NCBI GenBank assembly: GCA_018667995.1
Contig: JABIQT010000180.1
Span: forward strand, 1 to 7,082
DNA length: 7,082 bases
DNA from: Candidatus Latescibacterota bacterium
Lineage (GTDB): Bacteria > JAAXHH01 > JABIQT01
Direction of reading: 5' to 3'
Numbering within the stretch: position 1 is the stretch's first letter; each line of letters begins with the position of its first letter. The translations under genes were made by a program, and so were the position numbers. Positions 6,032-7,082 of the stretch are shown here, in pieces. The notes beneath the pieces are model-generated. The model did not search any database and was not told the DNA's origin. It saw only the letters and a list, made by a program, of their open reading frames with translations.

Positions 6032-6883
6032 ATGTCACAAGACTGGGTGCAAGCGGACGAGCAGGACGAGTATCTGATCGACTACCTCTTTGACCTGAAT
6101 GGTTACATTCTCCTCAAGAATGCGATTGCGCCAGAGGATATTGCTGCCATGAACCAATGGGTAGATGGCAACTGGGAGCATGTTGACGGCAAGAGACGTG
6201 ACTACGACAAGGATTCCGGTGCCTGGATCGGCAATGTTGAAACCCACACCTACAGCGGTCCTGACGGCTGTAATTTCCAGAATATCATTGAAGGTGGCCC
6301 CGTATTTCGGAAGCTGATTAACTATCCTGCATGGATAGGTCATTGCCGGCGATGGATAAATCCCACCAATGGCGTGTCCATCCACGAGAATCTGCTCAAC
6401 GTCCGTGGAAAGGGTGGTTACATAGGTATTCACGGTGGAGGAGCTCTGCCTCTATGTTACCTCACCTTTCGCCAGGTAAACACCGGTGAATGGATGGTGG
6501 GCCAGATCAACGTGATCAGCGCCCTTACCGATGTGGGACCTGGCGACGGCGCGACCACACTCGTGCCGGGCAGTCATAAGTCTGCTATGAGACATCCCAA
6601 ATTATCCGAACAGGTTTACCGGAGTGATGATCCCGCAGGGAACCAGTTTGGCATGAAAGAGCTTCACATGGAAGCAGGTGATGCACTGCTCTTCACGGAT
6701 GCCATAACCCATGGTTCCGCAGGTCGCACCAATGAGGGACATCGAAGGGTAATCCTGTATCGGTATTCTCCACAATTCTTACGCAGCCGCTTCCATTACG
6801 TACCGAGCAAGGATCTCCTGGAGCATCTGGACGACGAGCAGCGCAGCATAATTCAGCCGATTCCTCCTAGGAGTGCACCTTAG
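6032..6883 (+). CDS. PhyH-family (phytanoyl-CoA dioxygenase-like) Fe(II)/2-oxoglutarate enzyme with His-Gly-Gly metal motif
   Basis: A 283-residue soluble protein, usual length for bacterial PhyH enzymes, which normally use Fe(II), O2 and 2-oxoglutarate to hydroxylate small molecules. The N-terminus has the family opening (LFDLNGYILLKNAIAPEDI, 19-37). The core contains HGGG (134-137), LTDVGPGDGATTLVPGSHKS (165-184) and GDALLFTDAITHGSAGR (216-232), with distal metal ligand His227 and 2-oxoglutarate-binding Arg238. The 11-residue His-to-Arg spacing equals that of human PHYH (His264, Arg275). Where PHYH has His-Gln-Asp (175-177), this protein has His134-Gly135-Gly136, so the carboxylate ligand appears absent. 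About ten extra residues lie between this motif and PGSH relative to human PHYH, so the alignment is not trivial. HGGG is, from memory, common in a large environmental subfamily. The substrate is unknown and phytanoyl-CoA is unlikely. It stands alone on the plus strand, diverging from the exporter genes. Confidence 0.9.
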   Translation: MSQDWVQADEQDEYLIDYLFDLNGYILLKNAIAPEDIAAMNQWVDGNWEHVDGKRRDYDKDSGAWIGNVETHTYSGPDGCNFQNIIEGGPVFRKLINYPAWIGHCRRWINPTNGVSIHENLLNVRGKGGYIGIHGGGALPLCYLTFRQVNTGEWMVGQINVISALTDVGPGDGATTLVPGSHKSAMRHPKLSEQVYRSDDPAGNQFGMKELHMEAGDALLFTDAITHGSAGRTNEGHRRVILYRYSPQFLRSRFHYVPSKDLLEHLDDEQRSIIQPIPPRSAP

Positions 6884-6890
6884 GCTCCTC

Positions 6891-6920
6891 TTGCCGATTC
6901 ACGCGAACGGGGGTTATAAT
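6891..6920 (+). promoter_or_regulatory. Sigma-70-like promoter after the PhyH-like gene
   Basis: TTGCCG (6891-6896, four of six to TTGACA), an 18-base spacer and a perfect TATAAT (6915-6920) start eight bases after the PhyH-like stop codon. Transcription would begin near 6927 and run towards the right edge. No open frame of useful length with a plausible start follows inside the window, so the transcript is either non-coding or leads into a gene beyond the edge. The centre TTATAA is self-complementary, and a weaker minus-strand reading exists (TTCACT, 17 bases, TTATAA). Confidence 0.5.
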
Positions 6921-6926
6921 CCAGTC

Positions 6927-7082
6927 ATGCCACCTTAGTGAAATAATCGAGGTATGCGTGTAGGGCTCCTCGTGATGTAGCCAGGAGCTAGCCCGAACGG
7001 TAAAGACGTTTCACCAGCCCTGACCAACCGGGTGCAATCGCATTTGAAAGAGATTTCGCTTTGAGTATACTGCACCCAAATC
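6927..7082 (+). ncRNA. Candidate structured RNA or leader, no family recognised
   Basis: Downstream of the 6891-6920 promoter the sequence has no gene but several pairing elements. CGAGG (6948-6952) pairs with CCTCG (6968-6972). GCTCCT (6965-6970) pairs with AGGAGC (6983-6988). GGGCT (6963-6967) pairs with AGCCC at 6990-6994 or 7016-7020. AACG (6996-6999) pairs with CGTT (7007-7010), and GGGTGCA (7030-7036) pairs with TGCACCC (7071-7077). Some pairings exclude each other. It does not match what I know of tRNA, tmRNA, SRP RNA, 6S RNA or common riboswitches. A leader of the next gene, a small RNA or the end of a repeat element are all possible. Strand is assigned only from the promoter. Confidence 0.25.
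7030..7077. repeat. Inverted repeat with 7-base perfect arms
   Basis: GGGTGCA (7030-7036) and TGCACCC (7071-7077) are exact inverted copies separated by 34 bases. The spacer contains a smaller hairpin, GAAA-GAGA-TTTC. The right arm is followed by AAATC on the plus strand, with no run of T, so it is not a standard intrinsic terminator in either direction as far as the window shows. Confidence 0.45.

Noticed and set aside
6866-6884. Hairpin CCTAGG-AGTGCAC-CTTAGG over the PhyH-like stop codon, considered as a terminator.
   Set aside because: Six pairs with one G-T wobble and no T tract. Too weak to call.
6954-6980. Eight-codon plus-strand frame at ATG 6954, considered as a leader peptide.
   Set aside because: The GAGG before it is only one base from the ATG, and there is no run of regulatory codons.
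6935-7081. Minus-strand frame of 48 codons entering from the right edge and ending at TAA 6937-6935.
   Set aside because: The translation matches no family I know, has no visible start, and overlaps the structure-rich stretch. Its length is within chance expectation.
6884-7082. Search for tRNA, tmRNA, SRP RNA, 6S RNA or the 5' end of a group II intron.
   Set aside because: No T-loop motif, tmRNA start, SRP tetraloop region or clear intron boundary was found. The 7-base arms at 7030 and 7071 are too close together for a tRNA acceptor stem.

Overview
The window is bacterial and densely coding. Six genes lie on the minus strand and one diverges on the plus strand. Base composition is slightly GC-rich by eye. 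The combination of a PhyH-family Fe/2-oxoglutarate oxygenase, a creatininase-family hydrolase and a secreted PQQ-type propeller protein is familiar from uncultivated lineages rich in these families, such as Poribacteria, Latescibacterota and related environmental groups. That assignment is an inference from gene content and remembered family style. No marker gene here fixes the taxon.

Reading the minus strand from right to left, a three-gene ABC-2 exporter module comes first. It has two membrane subunits (5852-5058 and 5086-4175) and an ATPase (4224-3208). The genes overlap by 29 and about 50 bases, so they are almost certainly co-transcribed and translationally coupled. A SpoU/TrmH-type RNA 2'-O-ribose methyltransferase follows after 31 bases (3176-2379). 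A creatininase-family metal hydrolase follows after 59 bases (2319-1540). After a 162-base gap comes a secreted beta-propeller protein with a strong ribosome binding site of its own (1377-1), cut by the left edge. The first five genes could form one transcript. The propeller gene may have its own promoter. I see no convincing intrinsic terminator anywhere in the window.

A 179-base divergent spacer (5853-6031) separates the exporter module from the plus-strand PhyH-like gene (6032-6883). Close to the exporter start it holds two abutting perfect palindromes, a candidate operator. The PhyH-like protein has a clear 2-oxoglutarate arginine and distal histidine, but where family members carry His-x-Asp it reads His-Gly-Gly.

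The last 199 bases (6884-7082) contain no recognisable gene. They hold a good sigma-70-like promoter followed by several nested and mutually exclusive stem-loops, so a non-coding RNA, a structured leader for a gene beyond the edge, or a repeat element is possible.

Functionally, the exporter is an uncharacterised drug/lipid-type ABC-2 system whose substrate cannot be read from sequence. The methyltransferase looks like a housekeeping gene. The creatininase-like and PhyH-like enzymes suggest small-molecule metabolism, but nothing here ties them to one pathway.
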